64,000 nt of DNA from Galactobacter valiniphilus (GCF_003575975.1 NZ_QQXK01000010.1:1-64000), one strand, 5' to 3'; shown: positions 22,838 through 35,324, counted from the first letter of the stretch. Numbers and translations: made by a program. Notes: a model not told the origin generated them from the letters alone.

Positions 22838-23947
22838 ATGGACCCCAGACCCTGGCTCCTGTGGCTCTGCCGGCTGGCGCTGGCCGCCGCGGCCCCGTGG
22901 TGGTTCACGCTCGCTTCCCGGCCCGACGGGCTGCCCGGCCAGGTCTGCGCCCTGCTGGCGTGGTGCGCAAGCGGCTACGGCCTCCTGTGCTGGCTACTGA
23001 GCCTCGTCACCGCCGCGTGTCTCCTCCTGAGTCGCGGCGCCGGCCAGGCCGGCCGCGCCGCCACCCTGGCCAGCAGGGGCCTGCGGGTGCTCGGCCTGTC
23101 CGCCGTGCTCGGGGTGCTCGCCGCGCCGCTCGCCTCGGCCCACGTACACGTTCCCCCCTCCGCCGGGGCGCCTGCGTCTGTGACCCCCGCTTCCCCTGCG
23201 CAGCGGACGCCGTCGCCGGCCTGGCCAACCACGTCCGCCGGGGCCGGCGAGTCGTCCGACGACGACCCCAGCGACGTCGCCGCACCGACGGCATCCGTGG
23301 CGCCCGCGTCGAACCCCGCGCCCGTCACCGGGCCGGCCAGCGCGCCCGCCGACGTCACGGCCCCCGTGCCGGGCGACGGCCCGGCGACGCCCCGCGACAC
23401 CGGCGATCACGGCTCCCCCGGCCCCACCGGCGCGTCCCGTCCCGGCGCGAGCGACGCACCCGCGTCCGGCAGAGACAGCGCCGTGCCGGCGGACCCCGCT
23501 GGCCCCACGAGCAGCGCGCCAGGGGCCGGGTGGCCAGCCGCCCCGTCTCACACCAGCACCGGCGCGTCGACGCAGCAGGCCGGGCCTGACGCCCCCGAGC
23601 GGGACGCACCGGCACCGTCCGACGCCGCGGGGCCGGGTACGGGCGTGCACCCCCTCGCCGATCCCTCGCCGTCCGCGCCTGGCCGGTCCTCCGGCGGCTT
23701 CCTCCCCGCGCCCGAGGCCCCGGATCTCGGCCGGGCCTGGGGCGGCGCCCGCACCGCGGACACGGACGTGGTGATCGTGCGGGAGGGCGACTCCCTGTGG
23801 TCCCTCGCGGCCCGTCACCTGGGCCCCGCGGCCGACGCCGGGGACATCGCCGCCGAGTGGCCGCGCTGGTACCGACTCAACGCCGAGGTGATCGGCGCTG
23901 ACCCGGATCTGCTCCTCGTGGGCACCCGACTCTTTGTCCCGCAGTAG
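22838..23947 (+). CDS. Membrane-anchored LysM-domain protein
   Basis: 369 residues. Two hydrophobic segments lie near the N-terminus (about 4-24 and 38-62), with a third at about 84-100 ending LASAHV. A long Pro/Ala/Ser/Thr-rich linker (about 105-305) follows, and a LysM domain at the C-terminus (EGDSLWSLAARHLGP, about 315-369, ending LFVPQ). It likely sits in the membrane with the LysM outside, bound to peptidoglycan. I prefer the ATG at 22838, since AAAGGGGAG lies 11 nt upstream; ATGs at 22802 and 22829 are also in frame. It lies upstream of the Rv3235-like gene on the same strand. The linker is highly GC-rich and repetitive, so its exact length may vary among strains. Confidence 0.8.
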   Translation: MDPRPWLLWLCRLALAAAAPWWFTLASRPDGLPGQVCALLAWCASGYGLLCWLLSLVTAACLLLSRGAGQAGRAATLASRGLRVLGLSAVLGVLAAPLASAHVHVPPSAGAPASVTPASPAQRTPSPAWPTTSAGAGESSDDDPSDVAAPTASVAPASNPAPVTGPASAPADVTAPVPGDGPATPRDTGDHGSPGPTGASRPGASDAPASGRDSAVPADPAGPTSSAPGAGWPAAPSHTSTGASTQQAGPDAPERDAPAPSDAAGPGTGVHPLADPSPSAPGRSSGGFLPAPEAPDLGRAWGGARTADTDVVIVREGDSLWSLAARHLGPAADAGDIAAEWPRWYRLNAEVIGADPDLLLVGTRLFVPQ

Positions 23948-24043
23948 TCCCGCCGTCCTTGCACGGCGCCCGCCGTCACCCTGAGGTCCCTGCCCGCCCC
24001 GCCCGCCCTGCCACCACCGAAGCACCAGCGAAGGAGACGCGCC

Positions 24044-24646
24044 ATGCAGCAGCTCCCGGCGGCGAGCCAGCTCGCCGCTTCCACAGCACCCCATCACGGT
24101 GCCGGGTCTCCACGCCCGGCCAGCCTGCCGGCGTGGGCCGTACCGCGGCGGGCCCTGCGCTGCCCGTCCGCCCCCGTGCATCGCGATCCCGAGCGCCAGG
24201 CGGCGACGGACGGCGTGCCGGCCCCCTTGGCCTTCGTGCCCAGGGAGCGGGCGGCCGCGCCCGGTGTCGATCCGTCAGCGGGCGCCGACCAGGCCGGGGC
24301 GCCCGCGGAGATCGGCGCGGCGGAGGCGGCGCGCGTCGTCGCCCTGGCCGTCGCCGAGGCCCTGCGGGGCCAGCGCACGGTGCAGCAGCTCGGTCACCAT
24401 CTCGACCTCGAGTGTTACCGCAAGGTCGAGCGGCGCGTGCGCTGGGAGCGGGAGGCGCGCGCCATGGCGCGCTCCGCCCCGGATCCGGGCGTCCTACGGG
24501 TGCTCTCCTGCCACGTCCAGGCGATCGGCGAGCGGGTCCGCGAGTGCACCGCCTCGCTCGCCTCGGCGGAACGGGTGCGGGCCCTGTGCTTCCGCCTCGA
24601 GCTCCTGCGCGGAAGGTGGCGCTGCGTGGAGATCGAGATCGGTTAA
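24044..24646 (+). CDS. Rv3235-family protein
   Basis: 200 residues. The N-terminal 90 residues are low-complexity Pro/Ala. The C-terminal 110 resemble the actinobacterial Rv3235 family (DUF6459): LAVAEALRGQRTVQQLGHHL, followed by a mixed region and the C-terminal strand RGRWRCVEIEIG. The family is conserved beside secA, as here, but its role is unknown. The ATG has GAAGGAGA upstream. It is followed by a terminator before the convergent secA gene. Confidence 0.75.
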   Translation: MQQLPAASQLAASTAPHHGAGSPRPASLPAWAVPRRALRCPSAPVHRDPERQAATDGVPAPLAFVPRERAAAPGVDPSAGADQAGAPAEIGAAEAARVVALAVAEALRGQRTVQQLGHHLDLECYRKVERRVRWEREARAMARSAPDPGVLRVLSCHVQAIGERVRECTASLASAERVRALCFRLELLRGRWRCVEIEIG

Positions 24647-24653
24647 CGCCGGC

Positions 24654-24691
24654 GGCGCGGGTCACGGGGCATGACGCCCGTGACCCGCGCC
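24654..24691. terminator. Bidirectional terminator
   Basis: Perfect 15-bp stem (24654-24668 with 24677-24691) and 8-nt loop between the Rv3235-like gene and secA, which converge. Confidence 0.85.
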
Positions 24692-24728
24692 ACTCGCGTT
24701 GTTCCCCGCGCGGCGGGTCGAGCCAGAC

Positions 24729-27407
<2,679 letters not shown>

Positions 27408-27545
27408 GTGGCTTCTCTCCCGTCTGAAACGTACATGGGCCGCTCGACCCGTCCAGCAGTCTACGTGCAGGCGCGGCCCCGCAAGCACACGGCGCGACCT
27501 CTCTCGCCCGTGGCGCAAACGAACCTCGTTCGCGCTTGACGCGCG

Positions 27546-27578
27546 GGCGGGGCCGGAGCGCTCCGCTCCGGCCCCGCC
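27546..27578. terminator. Terminator downstream of hpf
   Basis: Perfect 15-bp stem (27546-27560 with 27564-27578) and 3-nt loop between hpf and secA, both on the minus strand. It would end hpf transcripts. The T-rich side faces plus. Confidence 0.7.
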
Positions 27579-27624
27579 TTTGCTTTTCCTGTGCCTTGCT
27601 CGGCCGGGCCAGACGGCCCGGTTC

Positions 27625-28302
27625 CTACTCGGCCGGCGCGGGCTCTGCCCCGCGGTAACCGCTCACGGCCGGGGTGTCACCCGGCCCGGCGTCGTTGAGC
27701 TGAATGATGCCGTAGGACCAGCCCTTGCGGCGGTAGACCACGGAGGGCCGGGACGTGGCTTCGTCGATGAAGAGGTAGAACGGGTGGCCAACGAGCTCCA
27801 TGTTGTCCACCGCGTCGTCGACGCTCATCGACAGGGCGGGAAAGGACTTGGTGCGAATCTCCACCGGCGTCTCGAGAACACCGGCCGCGTCCCGCTCGCG
27901 CTGCTCCTCGAGCACCTGCTCGGCGAGCGTCGCTGCCGACCCGGCCACCGGCAGGGCGCCGGTCGCGTCATGCACCTTCTGGGGGATGTGCCGACCGTGA
28001 TGCACCTTCTGGCGGTCCCTGGCCCTGCGGAGCCGTTCGAGGAGCTTGGCAAACGTCAGATCGAAGGCGGAAAACTTGTCCGCCGCCCTGGCCTCCGCGC
28101 GAATGGCGGGACCGCTGCCGAGCACCGTGACCTCGACCGTGACCTGAGAAGAAGCGGTTCGAGCGTGCGCATCCCTGGACACCTTGACCTCCACCCGCTG
28201 CACCTTGGGTGCGATGGCCTCGACCTTTGCGAGTCGATCCGCGGTGTAGTCCTGAAAACGCTCCGTGATGGTGACGTTGCGACCGCTGACGTTCAGATCC
28301 AT
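27625..28302 (-). CDS. hpf: Long-form ribosome hibernation-promoting factor
   Basis: 225 residues. The N-terminal S30AE fold (about 1-100, from [16 protein letters not shown]) binds the 30S decoding site; the C-terminal domain (about 165-220, with [27 protein letters not shown] in parts) dimerises ribosomes into 100S particles. The length matches long-form HPF/RaiA. The ATG at 28302 has GAGGAGG upstream and is the family start; a frame extending to 28443 is not homologous. It lies between the ComF-like gene and secA, as in other actinobacteria. Confidence 0.92.
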   Translation of the reverse strand: MDLNVSGRNVTITERFQDYTADRLAKVEAIAPKVQRVEVKVSRDAHARTASSQVTVEVTVLGSGPAIRAEARAADKFSAFDLTFAKLLERLRRARDRQKVHHGRHIPQKVHDATGALPVAGSAATLAEQVLEEQRERDAAGVLETPVEIRTKSFPALSMSVDDAVDNMELVGHPFYLFIDEATSRPSVVYRRKGWSYGIIQLNDAGPGDTPAVSGYRGAEPAPAE

Positions 28303-28458
28303 GACGTCCTCCTCGTCCTTGACGATGGCGCGTCCGGCGGGTGCGGAATCACTCACGACCCGCGCCCTTCGGACGATGGGTCCCTCTCGTGGGAATGCCC
28401 ATGACTCACCGTAGCCCGCCGCCGCCCGGGGCAGAAGAGCCAATTTTCAATTGGTCGT

Positions 28459-29295
28459 TCAGCCATTGGCGCAATCACTCGAGGGCGCGTGAACGTGGGC
28501 CACGACCGCCGCGCCGAGTACTGTTCCGCCCGCCGCGCGCAGCACCCTGGCGCACTCGGCGAGCGTGGCCCCCGAGGTCATGACGTCGTCCACGAGGAGT
28601 ACGCCGACGCCCCGGAGAGTGCCGCCACCGGCCACGCGCACGCTTCCCCGCACGGCCTGCGAGCGGGCCCGCCTCCCCCGCGTCTTCTGGCTGCCGGGGC
28701 CGCCGAGGAGCGTGCGCCAGCGGCCGAGGGCGCCCGGGCGCCGCAGCGGCGGGACCCACGCCAGCGCGTCCCGGCGTTCGAACCCCGGCGGCGGCCCCGC
28801 GGCCCGCAGCAGCTCGCCGACGGGCCAGAAGCCTCGGCGGCGCAGGGAGGGCCCGCTCGCCGGGACCGGCACGACCCACGCCCGCAGCCCCCGCGCCTCC
28901 TGACCGACCTCGTCCGCCGCGTGCCGCAGGGAGCGCGCCAAGGCCGGGCCGAGCCGGCGCAGGATGGCGCGGCCATGCGGGCGCTTGGCCTCGAGCAGCG
29001 CCGCGGCAAGCTGCCCACCGTAGGAGCCGGCCGAGACGACGGGAGCCCGAGCCGTCGGCGCCAGGACGTCCAGCTCGGCGAGATCGTCCACCTCGTGGGG
29101 ACGCAGCACCGCCGCGAGGGCCAGCCCCAGGCACGGCGCGCAGAGCGGCTCCCCGGGCCTTGAACACACGGCGCACTGCGCGGGAAAGAGCAAGCGCGCC
29201 GTCTCCCGGAGCGCCGAGCGCAGCCACGAACCGGCGCCGGAGTACCACCCCCGATCGGCCGCGGCGGCCAGCCGACGGGCGCCTCCAGAATTCAT
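28459..29295 (-). CDS. ComF-family phosphoribosyltransferase-like protein
   Basis: 278 residues. The N-terminal part has CAVCSRPGEPLCAPC (about 41-55), a likely zinc site. The C-terminal part has the PRPP-binding motif LLVDDVMTSGATL (about 242-254). ComF proteins are linked to DNA uptake in Gram-positive bacteria, but in actinobacteria the conserved copy between lpqB-mtrAB and hpf has no proven role. The ATG at 29295 is the first in frame; the first 35 residues are less conserved, so a later start is possible. The gene is on the same strand as lpqB, which ends 117 bp upstream. Confidence 0.85.
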   Translation of the reverse strand: MNSGGARRLAAAADRGWYSGAGSWLRSALRETARLLFPAQCAVCSRPGEPLCAPCLGLALAAVLRPHEVDDLAELDVLAPTARAPVVSAGSYGGQLAAALLEAKRPHGRAILRRLGPALARSLRHAADEVGQEARGLRAWVVPVPASGPSLRRRGFWPVGELLRAAGPPPGFERRDALAWVPPLRRPGALGRWRTLLGGPGSQKTRGRRARSQAVRGSVRVAGGGTLRGVGVLLVDDVMTSGATLAECARVLRAAGGTVLGAAVVAHVHAPSSDCANG

Positions 29296-29412
29296 GCATC
29301 CAGCGTGCCGCGCTCGCTGTGGGCCCGCCCCGCGCGAGGCGAGGTCTGTGGAGGACGCTCCGCCGCGCCGTCGTGGTGAGGGAAGGCGCTGGACGCGCCG
29401 GCCGGACCCGGC

Positions 29413-31113
29413 TCAGCCCCGGTACGACGGGGACGTCAGGCCGAGGTCCAGCTGCTCCCACGTGCCGCTCTTGCGCTCGTAGAGGCCGTCGGCCGTCTGC
29501 GCGAGGACGGGCTGCTCGCCTCCGATGGGCACGGCGAGGTGCGTGACGCCGCGCAGCTTCTGCGTCCAGCCGCTCGAGGTGCCGTCGAGGCCGAGGGTCT
29601 CCACGGCCAGCATGTCGGTGGCGGAGGGCCGATAGACCACGAGCGTCGCATCCGAGGCCCACTCCACGTCCGTGGGGTGCACGCTGCTCTTGAGCCGCAG
29701 CGGCGAGGTGAGCCCGGAAGGCTGCCCGCCGCCGTCGCGCACGATGCCCGTGACCAGCACCACGGCTGCGTTGTTTTCCTCCCCGACGATCGCCAGGCGC
29801 GTCCCGTCGATCGAGACCCGGACGCTGCGCACCGTGATGCCCTTGAGCCACTCGGTCTCGAGCACGGCCGCCTTGCCGCCCGAGGAACGGGCGGCGATGA
29901 GGTTTCCGGCGCCGCTCCTGGCGGTCCAGACCCAGGAGCGCGCATCGAAGCTGGGCGGCACGAGATGGCTCCCGGTGACCAGCCGCGTGACCTTGCCGCC
30001 CTCGCCGACGCCGAGCAGCTGGGTGTGCTCGGCGTTCAGCACCGCCGCGCCGTTGCCGGAGAGCGCCAGCGCGGGCGCGTCCAGCTTGGCCGGCAGATCG
30101 CGGGCACCGGGGACCCCCGTGAACTGCCCGCTCTCTGACGTCACGAGCTTGCCGTCGTGCAGGCCGACGAGGCTCGCGTCCACCTGGGCTTCGACCGGAT
30201 CCGGGGGCTGTTGCTCCTCGGTCCCGAGGTCGAGCGCGTTGTGGTCCACGGTGAGTTGCACCCGCTGAACCTGCCCCACGTTCTGCAGGCTCAGGCGCAG
30301 CTGCTGGGCCATGAGGCGGCGTTCCTGATCGCTGAGCCGCCCGGCCAGCTCGGCCGGGAGATCGACGCTGGCGGTGCCATCGTCCACGGGCACCGAGGTG
30401 ATGGAGAGCGCCGAGCCGTCGGGGAAGGCGGAGGTCACGACGCCGCGCAAGTAGTCGGCCGGGCCGGCCATGAGGGCGGCCACCACGGCCGTGGGCAGGC
30501 CCTTGCGGCGCGCGATCCAGCGCGGATCGGGGACCGCAACAGTCGCCGCCGCGTCGGCGTAGAAGACGAGCGTGATGGGGGTGAAGACCTTGTCGAAGTC
30601 CGCCTGGCGCACCATGATCCCGTCGGGCGCGGCGGCGATTCTCCACTCGCCATTGACCCTTTTGAGCGTGAAGTTCAAGGAGCGGCTCTGCTCGCTATCG
30701 GCGTCGAGGCGCACGCCGTGCTCGTCGATGGTGCGCACGACCTTGACCGAGGTGCGCCACGCCGTGTCACCGGACACGGGCGTGGGGGTGGGCAGCTGGT
30801 CCACGATGAGCGAGCCGGCCGTGGGGTTCCACGAGAGCGCCAGATCCGGGGTGAGGAACTTGCGGGCCACCTCGTAGTCGTCGTTCGAGTCTGCCCCGGC
30901 GGCGAGGAAGCCGCTCACGATGGAGGCCGCGTCGTCGCCGGGGCCCGGCCCGTAGGCCCTGATGAGGGAGGACTCCTCGTCATCGGCCACCGTGGGCTGC
31001 GCGATCGTGCCGACGGGTCCCGTCAGCGGGATCGAGGAACAACCGGCGAGCACCCACAGGAGCACGACGGCGAGCAGGGCGGCGAGCGGGCGGCGTCGCC
31101 TGAGCGCGTTCAT
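29413..31113 (-). CDS. lpqB: LpqB lipoprotein of the MtrAB system
   Basis: 566 residues. A lipobox (VLAGC, Cys25) follows a short signal peptide, so it is anchored on the outer face of the membrane. A GerMN-like domain lies at about 185-310, and a beta-propeller-like C-terminal region makes up the rest. LpqB works with the MtrB sensor and affects its phosphorylation of MtrA. The start overlaps the mtrB stop by 4 nt (ATGA at 31110-31113), which shows translational coupling, and AGGAG lies upstream. The order mtrA-mtrB-lpqB is conserved in actinobacteria. Confidence 0.93.
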   Translation of the reverse strand: MNALRRRRPLAALLAVVLLWVLAGCSSIPLTGPVGTIAQPTVADDEESSLIRAYGPGPGDDAASIVSGFLAAGADSNDDYEVARKFLTPDLALSWNPTAGSLIVDQLPTPTPVSGDTAWRTSVKVVRTIDEHGVRLDADSEQSRSLNFTLKRVNGEWRIAAAPDGIMVRQADFDKVFTPITLVFYADAAATVAVPDPRWIARRKGLPTAVVAALMAGPADYLRGVVTSAFPDGSALSITSVPVDDGTASVDLPAELAGRLSDQERRLMAQQLRLSLQNVGQVQRVQLTVDHNALDLGTEEQQPPDPVEAQVDASLVGLHDGKLVTSESGQFTGVPGARDLPAKLDAPALALSGNGAAVLNAEHTQLLGVGEGGKVTRLVTGSHLVPPSFDARSWVWTARSGAGNLIAARSSGGKAAVLETEWLKGITVRSVRVSIDGTRLAIVGEENNAAVVLVTGIVRDGGGQPSGLTSPLRLKSSVHPTDVEWASDATLVVYRPSATDMLAVETLGLDGTSSGWTQKLRGVTHLAVPIGGEQPVLAQTADGLYERKSGTWEQLDLGLTSPSYRG

Positions 31114-33119
31114 GCCTTCTCCTGGTGGCCGGGTTCGGGGGCGGGATCGTGGGCGCTGTGGCGCGGCTGCGCCGCGCCCGGCCCGGTGCTGGGGGCGGGC
31201 TCGGGGGCCGGGGCACCGGCGGCCCGCGCTGGATCCGCGTGAGCGGCGTCGTACTCCGCCTCGCGCTCGTGCGCTGCGGCCTCCGCCGAGACGATCGGCA
31301 TGGCGCCCGTGGGGGCCGAGGCCCCAGCCAACCCCGGGGGCAGCGTGCCTGGCACGGGCCCCGTCTCGTCCGCCTCCTCGGCCTGGCTCTCGCCCACGAC
31401 CTCGGCCTCTTGGAAGACCTCGGCCACGCGCGGGAACCACTCGGTGTCGTCGGCGTCCACCGCCTCGGCCTCGGCCGCGGTGCCGGGCACCGGGTCGGCC
31501 AGCGGCAGCGGAGAGGCGGTGAGCCGCTGACCCACCTCACGGGGCAGCGTGAGCCGGAAGATCGAGCCCTCGCCGGGCTCGCCCCAGGCCTGCAGCCAGC
31601 CTCCATGCAGGCGGGCGTCCTGCATCGAAATGGACAGGCCCAGGCCGGAGCCGCCCGTCGTGCGGGCGCGCGCGGCGTCCTTGCGCCAGAACCGGTCGAA
31701 GACTCGCGCGACGTCCAACGGGGACAGGCCGATGCCGTGATCGCGCACGGCCACCGCTGCCGCGGCGTCGTCACCGGCCACGCGCACCTCGATGGGTCGG
31801 CCCTCGCCGTGCTCCACGGCGTTCATCACGAGGTTGCGCACCACGCGTTCCACGCGGCGCGGGTCCATCTCCACCACCACGGGGGTGTCTGGCGCGATGA
31901 GCTCGAGGATGCTGCCGGCGGCCTGCGCGTGCGGGATCGCCGTCTCGATGGCGCGCTTCACCACGGGGATGAGGTCCCACTCGCCAGCGTCGAGCACGGC
32001 GGCGCCCGCGTCGAAGCGGGAGATCTCCAGGAGGTCGTTGAGCAGGGTCTGGAAGCGCTCCACCTGGTCGTAAAGCAACTCGGCCGAACGCCGGTTGATG
32101 GGGTCGAAGTCGTCGCGGGCGTCGTGGAGCACCTCGGCCGCCATGCGTACCGTGGTGAGCGGGGTGCGCAGCTCGTGGGAGACGTCGGAGACGAAGCGCT
32201 GCTGCATCTGCGAAAGCGTCTCCAGCTGCACAATCTGCGCCGCCAGGGAATCGGCCATGCGGTTGAAGGAGCGGCCCAGGCGGGCCACCTCGTCTTGGCC
32301 CTCCACATGCATGCGCTCGTCCAGGGCACCGCGGGCCAGCTGCTCCGCCGTGGCAGCCGCCTCGGCGACGGGTTGCAGGGCCCGGCGGGAGACGTACCAA
32401 GCGATGGCGCCGATGACCACGAGCAAGAGGGAACCGCCCAGCAGCAGCACGCCGTGGATGAGGTTGAGGGAGTTCTGCACCTGGCTCAGGTTGTAGACGA
32501 GGTACAGCCCGTAGTTGCGTTGGGGCGGCAGCTCGACGCGGTAACCGAAGGCGAGGCCCGGCTCGTTGCGCCCGTCGATGCGCAGCGTCACGGACTGCCA
32601 GTGGACGTCGTTGCCCGTCGCCACCGCCTCGCGCAGCGCGGGGGTCAGCGCCGCGTCCGCCGCTTCGCTGCTCGCGGAGTTGGGCACCCACTGGCGTCCC
32701 TCCCCGTCCATGACGCGCAGCACCGTGTCGGGCTGCATGCCGGAGCCGTCGCCGCGCATGGCCTTGAGCTGATCGCCCACGAGCGTTCGGGTCGCCGAGA
32801 TGTTGCCGCCCATGCCGGCGTCGAAGGTCGTCTGCGCGCCGCGCAGGGACGCGGCTGCCTCCTCCTTGACCTGCGAGACGCGCTCCTTGAAGAGCCCGTC
32901 CGCGATGCGGGCCGAGAGCAACGCTCCAGTGATGATCTCCGCGAGCGCACACAGCACCACCGTGATGGCCACGGTGCGCAGCTGCATGGAGCGCCGCCAC
33001 CTCTGCACGGCCCACCCGAACCACCGCCGCGGATCCCACCAGGGGCGCTTGTAGGCGCGCGGGGGCGCGGCGACGGGCGGGACGTAGCGCTCGAGGGCGC
33101 CGGAGGAGGCGGCACTCAC
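31110..33119 (-). CDS. mtrB: MtrB sensor histidine kinase
   Basis: 669 residues, membrane sensor of the MtrAB system controlling cell-wall metabolism and division. Transmembrane segments are at about 48-70 and 218-240, with an extracellular domain between them. A HAMP domain follows (about 240-295), then the phospho-His in VSHELRTPLTT (about 317), and a HATPase domain (about 415-530). The C-terminal 130 residues are an acidic, Pro/Ala-rich extension, longer than the family core needs. The GTG start lies 5 nt after the mtrA stop, and the stop overlaps lpqB. Confidence 0.94.
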   Translation of the reverse strand: MSAASSGALERYVPPVAAPPRAYKRPWWDPRRWFGWAVQRWRRSMQLRTVAITVVLCALAEIITGALLSARIADGLFKERVSQVKEEAAASLRGAQTTFDAGMGGNISATRTLVGDQLKAMRGDGSGMQPDTVLRVMDGEGRQWVPNSASSEAADAALTPALREAVATGNDVHWQSVTLRIDGRNEPGLAFGYRVELPPQRNYGLYLVYNLSQVQNSLNLIHGVLLLGGSLLLVVIGAIAWYVSRRALQPVAEAAATAEQLARGALDERMHVEGQDEVARLGRSFNRMADSLAAQIVQLETLSQMQQRFVSDVSHELRTPLTTVRMAAEVLHDARDDFDPINRRSAELLYDQVERFQTLLNDLLEISRFDAGAAVLDAGEWDLIPVVKRAIETAIPHAQAAGSILELIAPDTPVVVEMDPRRVERVVRNLVMNAVEHGEGRPIEVRVAGDDAAAAVAVRDHGIGLSPLDVARVFDRFWRKDAARARTTGGSGLGLSISMQDARLHGGWLQAWGEPGEGSIFRLTLPREVGQRLTASPLPLADPVPGTAAEAEAVDADDTEWFPRVAEVFQEAEVVGESQAEEADETGPVPGTLPPGLAGASAPTGAMPIVSAEAAAHEREAEYDAAHADPARAAGAPAPEPAPSTGPGAAQPRHSAHDPAPEPGHQEKA

Positions 33120-33124
33120 GTGGC

Positions 33125-33802
33125 TTAGGCCTGGCCCGCCTTGTAGCCGACGCCGCGCACCGTCAGGACGACCTCGGGATTCTCCGGGTCCTTCTCCACC
33201 TTGGAGCGCAGGCGCTGCACGTGCACGTTGACGAGGCGCGTGTCCGCGGCGTGACGGTAGCCCCAGACCTGCTCCAGGAGCATCTCTCGGGTGAAGACCT
33301 GCCAGGGCTTGCGGGCGAGCGCGACCAGCAGGTCGAACTCGAGGGGCGTGAGCGAGATGCGCTCATCCCCGCGGCGCACCGAGTGGCCGGCGATGTCGAT
33401 CGTGAGGTCGGCCATGGTGAGGACCTCGGGGACCTGACGCTCGCCCCCGCGCAGGCGGGCGCGGACGCGGGCCACAAGCTCGGCCGGCTTGAAGGGCTTG
33501 GGCACGTAGTCGTCCGCGCCGGCCTCAAGGCCACGCACCACATCGGCGGTGTCCGACTTGGCCGTCAGCATGATGACCGGAACATCGGACTCGGCGCGGA
33601 TGAGGCGGCAGATCTCGATGCCGTCCAGGCCGGGGAGCATGAGGTCGAGCAGCACCAGCTCGGGGCGGGTGCGCCGGAAGGCCTCGAGCGCCTGCGCGCC
33701 GTCATGGCAGAAGCTCGGCTCGTATTCGTCGTTGCGCAGCACGATGCCGATCATCTCCGCCAGCGCTTCGTCGTCATCGACGACGAGAATCCTGCCCTTC
33801 AT
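33125..33802 (-). CDS. mtrA: MtrA response regulator
   Basis: OmpR-type response regulator, 225 residues. The receiver has the acidic pair in VVDDDEA, phospho-acceptor Asp53 in LLDLMLPG, and Lys in PKPF. A winged-helix DNA-binding domain fills about 130-225 (TPLEFDLLVALA and TVRGVGYKAG are its edges). In mycobacteria MtrA binds GTCACA repeats and controls cell-wall hydrolases and dnaA. The transglycosylase gene at 12319 has three such repeats. A -10-like TAGGAT lies at 33874-33879 on this strand, giving a leader of about 65-70 nt. It is the first gene of mtrA-mtrB-lpqB. Confidence 0.96.
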   Translation of the reverse strand: MKGRILVVDDDEALAEMIGIVLRNDEYEPSFCHDGAQALEAFRRTRPELVLLDLMLPGLDGIEICRLIRAESDVPVIMLTAKSDTADVVRGLEAGADDYVPKPFKPAELVARVRARLRGGERQVPEVLTMADLTIDIAGHSVRRGDERISLTPLEFDLLVALARKPWQVFTREMLLEQVWGYRHAADTRLVNVHVQRLRSKVEKDPENPEVVLTVRGVGYKAGQA

Positions 33803-33932
33803 GAGCGTATCCGTCCTGCCCTGCCGGGCGTGTGAGGCTCGCCCCGCTTGAGCGACGGGGCCCGTCCTTCGCCATCCTAGGCGAGAGCGCGCGCGCTTCC
33901 CCGGGCGGGAAGCGGGCCGGACGGTCACGACA

Positions 33933-34943
33933 TCACAACAACGCCTCCAGGTCGTCGTGCCGCACCACGTCGAGGGCGTCGGCCAGGTCGCGCGAGGCGA
34001 TGGCCGCCGCGCGCAGCGGCTCGGGGGCCAGGAGTGCGCCGGGTGTGTCGCTCACGGTGAGGGCGCTCAGGGAGGCGGCGGGCAGGCCGATCCGGCGCCA
34101 CGGTGTGGCGAGCGTCGCGGCCCGGGCGGAGACGCGCGTCCCTACGGCGGCGGGCGGAACCTGCAGCACGACGTCGCGCCCCGCCTCCACGAACGCGGCG
34201 ATCCTCTCCCACTCCCCCGGGTGCTCGCCGGGCGCCGGCAGGCGCAACGCGGTGGCGGCCGCACTCGGCGTGAGCAGGGGGTGGACGGGAAGCCACGTGG
34301 GGGTGGCCTCGGCGAGCGCTTCCCAGGCCGCGGCGACGTCGGCCCGCTCGGGGGCCCTGAGCAGCCGGAACCCGGAGGAGGAGCGCACGCGTCCGGCCAG
34401 GACGTCGTCGAGCCGTGGCTCGCGCACGTCGAGCACTGGTTGCGCGCCGGGCAGGGAGGAGGCCGTCGCGGCGGCCAGTTCGGCGAGGCCCTGGGCCCAG
34501 GCCTGCATGACATCGCGCAGGGCGCCGAGGTCGGAGAGCACCGGCTCGCCGCTCGGCAGGGCCAAGGCGGCGGCCAGCGTGGCCGGCCCGGCCACGGCGA
34601 TGACGGTGGGACCGGCCGGTTCGCCCGCCAGCACATCGGCGGTCAGGGAGACGAGCGAGGAGTGGGCGGCGCTCAGGCGCCGCACCTCGGCTGAGTCCCC
34701 CACGCGCGCGGCCGTGAGCCGGAAGCCCTGCGGCGTGAGGCCCACGTTGAGGCCCGCCAGGTGCGTGATGGTGCGGCCGAGCGCCTCCGTGCCCGGGCTG
34801 AGCTCGGGAAGCTGCGGCAGGGGGACGGGATGCGGCGCCCCGAGCTCGCCGCGCAGGATCCGCGTGGCCTCCTCGGCGTCGCGGCCGTCGGTGCGCGCCG
34901 CCAGCGTGGCGCGGACGGGGCGCTGGGCCCCGGCCTCGTTCAT
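33933..34943 (-). CDS. Methionine-synthase-like (B12-independent fold) protein
   Basis: 336 residues, resembling a C-terminal MetE-like/UROD fold. Actinobacteria carry a homologue (Rv3015c-like) near mnmA and ligA. The zinc ligands typical of MetE are not clear, so enzymatic methionine synthesis is not supported. The ATG at 34943 overlaps the chorismate mutase stop by 4 nt (34940-34943), so it is translated as a coupled partner. The upstream frame to 35156 is not homologous and covers chorismate mutase. Function unknown beyond the family fold. Confidence 0.75.
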   Translation of the reverse strand: MNEAGAQRPVRATLAARTDGRDAEEATRILRGELGAPHPVPLPQLPELSPGTEALGRTITHLAGLNVGLTPQGFRLTAARVGDSAEVRRLSAAHSSLVSLTADVLAGEPAGPTVIAVAGPATLAAALALPSGEPVLSDLGALRDVMQAWAQGLAELAAATASSLPGAQPVLDVREPRLDDVLAGRVRSSSGFRLLRAPERADVAAAWEALAEATPTWLPVHPLLTPSAAATALRLPAPGEHPGEWERIAAFVEAGRDVVLQVPPAAVGTRVSARAATLATPWRRIGLPAASLSALTVSDTPGALLAPEPLRAAAIASRDLADALDVVRHDDLEALL

Positions 34944-35317
34944 CGGTTGGACTCTGCTGCGTGGGTCTCGGAGATCGCCTCGTGGTGGCGGATGACCTCG
35001 TCGATGATGAAGTTCAGGAACTTCTCGGCGAAGACCGGATCCAGGTGCGCCTCCTCGGCGAGGCGGTGCAGGCGCGCGATCTGGGCGGTCTCGCGCCCCG
35101 GATCCGAGGCGGGAAGCTGGTGGCGGGCCTTGAGCCAGCCCACGCGCTGGGTGCACTTGAAGCGCTCGGCGAGCATGTTCAGCAGCGCCGCGTCGATGTT
35201 GTCGATGCTGGAGCGGATGTGCAGCAGTTCCTGCATGAGCTCTGGGTCCACCTGTCCCTGCAGGGAGCTGGCGGCGGGGTCGTACTCGGAGTCGTGGTGC
35301 TGCGTCGTCTCGCTCAT
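34940..35317 (-). CDS. Chorismate mutase
   Basis: 125 residues of the all-helical AroQ type, converting chorismate to prephenate for phenylalanine and tyrosine synthesis. The core runs from about residue 28: LLHIRSSIDNIDAALLNMLAERF, with GWLKAR (Lys and Arg of the active site) following, and the C-terminal helix FIIDEVIRHHEAI. The ATG at 35317 follows TAAACT by 7 nt (35325-35330), so the mRNA may be leaderless. It is coupled to the methionine-synthase-like gene downstream. The extra N-terminal 25 residues are acidic and likely disordered. Confidence 0.9.
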   Translation of the reverse strand: MSETTQHHDSEYDPAASSLQGQVDPELMQELLHIRSSIDNIDAALLNMLAERFKCTQRVGWLKARHQLPASDPGRETAQIARLHRLAEEAHLDPVFAEKFLNFIIDEVIRHHEAISETHAAESNR

Positions 35318-35324
35318 GCGCCTC